5,372 nucleotides of DNA. Origin: CAYGWP01 sp964353455. Its GTDB lineage: Bacteria > Planctomycetota > Phycisphaerae > FEN-1346. The position numbers and the translations under genes were made by a program. Shown here piece by piece: positions 5,355 to 5,372 of the stretch (the first letter of the stretch is position 1; the number at the start of each line of letters is the position of its first letter). The stretch covers positions 1 to 5,372 of the forward strand of contig CAYGWP010000438.1 in assembly GCA_964353455.1 (NCBI GenBank), written 5' to 3'. The notes below the pieces were generated by a model. It was given only the letters and a program-made list of their open reading frames with translations, ran no database searches and was not told the DNA's origin.

Positions 5355-5372
5355 ACGACCACGGCCTTGAGC

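Larger units (their letters stand above)
5058..5372. other. Region without a recognisable gene; several inverted repeats
   Basis: Reading frames on the minus strand here (about 5007-5351 and 5042-5362) resemble no family I know, lack ATG starts with ribosome sites and overlap the ankyrin gene's end, so I do not call them. No T-rich terminator for the ankyrin gene is visible. The stretch contains paired segments described separately and a GGGGGACAGGAGACAATGG phrase (5099-5117). Its makeup suggests an intergenic, possibly repeated, element. Confidence 0.5.

Noticed and set aside
5007..5362. Two overlapping minus-strand frames of 106 and 114 codons at the right end
   Set aside because: They overlap the end of the ankyrin gene and each other, have weak starts and no ribosome site, and match no family I know.

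Overview
The window looks like a piece of a GC-rich bacterial chromosome, most likely from the Planctomycetota or a related PVC lineage. That assignment is inference: it rests on the GC-rich codons, the trigger factor-ClpP gene order, a ClpP N-terminus of a type I associate with planctomycetes, a YD/Rhs-type protein with planctomycete-like phrases (DRFGR, SWQVLEER, NLYQY) and short intergenic TGACNAA-type heptamers. No marker here fixes the phylum.

Left half (1-2848), all on the minus strand. Reading in the direction of transcription there is a sugar-phosphate isomerase/epimerase-like TIM-barrel gene (2018-2848), a tRNA-Gly(GCC) with its own consensus-like promoter (1953-1981) and an intrinsic terminator (1740-1796), then tig (trigger factor, 255-1655), and after 16 bases the start of clpP (1-238, cut by the window edge). 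tig and clpP form a protein quality-control operon: nascent-chain chaperone followed by the proteolytic core of Clp proteases.

Right half (2849-5372), plus strand, with an accessory character. A short divergent region ends in a degenerate heptamer repeat (2973-3008). Immediately after it begins a 400-codon reading frame (3001-4203) that carries only the distal end of an Rhs/YD-repeat protein (core ending in a DPxGL motif) plus an unrecognised C-terminal tip of about 173 residues. GC content falls from about 68% in a sampled core segment to about 48% in two sampled tip segments. After a 110-base gap with a compact stem-loop comes a strongly ribosome-bound gene for an ankyrin-repeat lipoprotein (4314-5057). 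The pair has the layout of an orphan polymorphic-toxin tip with a candidate immunity protein, but neither toxicity nor immunity can be shown from sequence alone, and the Rhs part may be a decaying relic.

The last 315 bases (5058-5372) hold no convincing gene. They contain several inverted repeats and may be a dispersed intergenic element.
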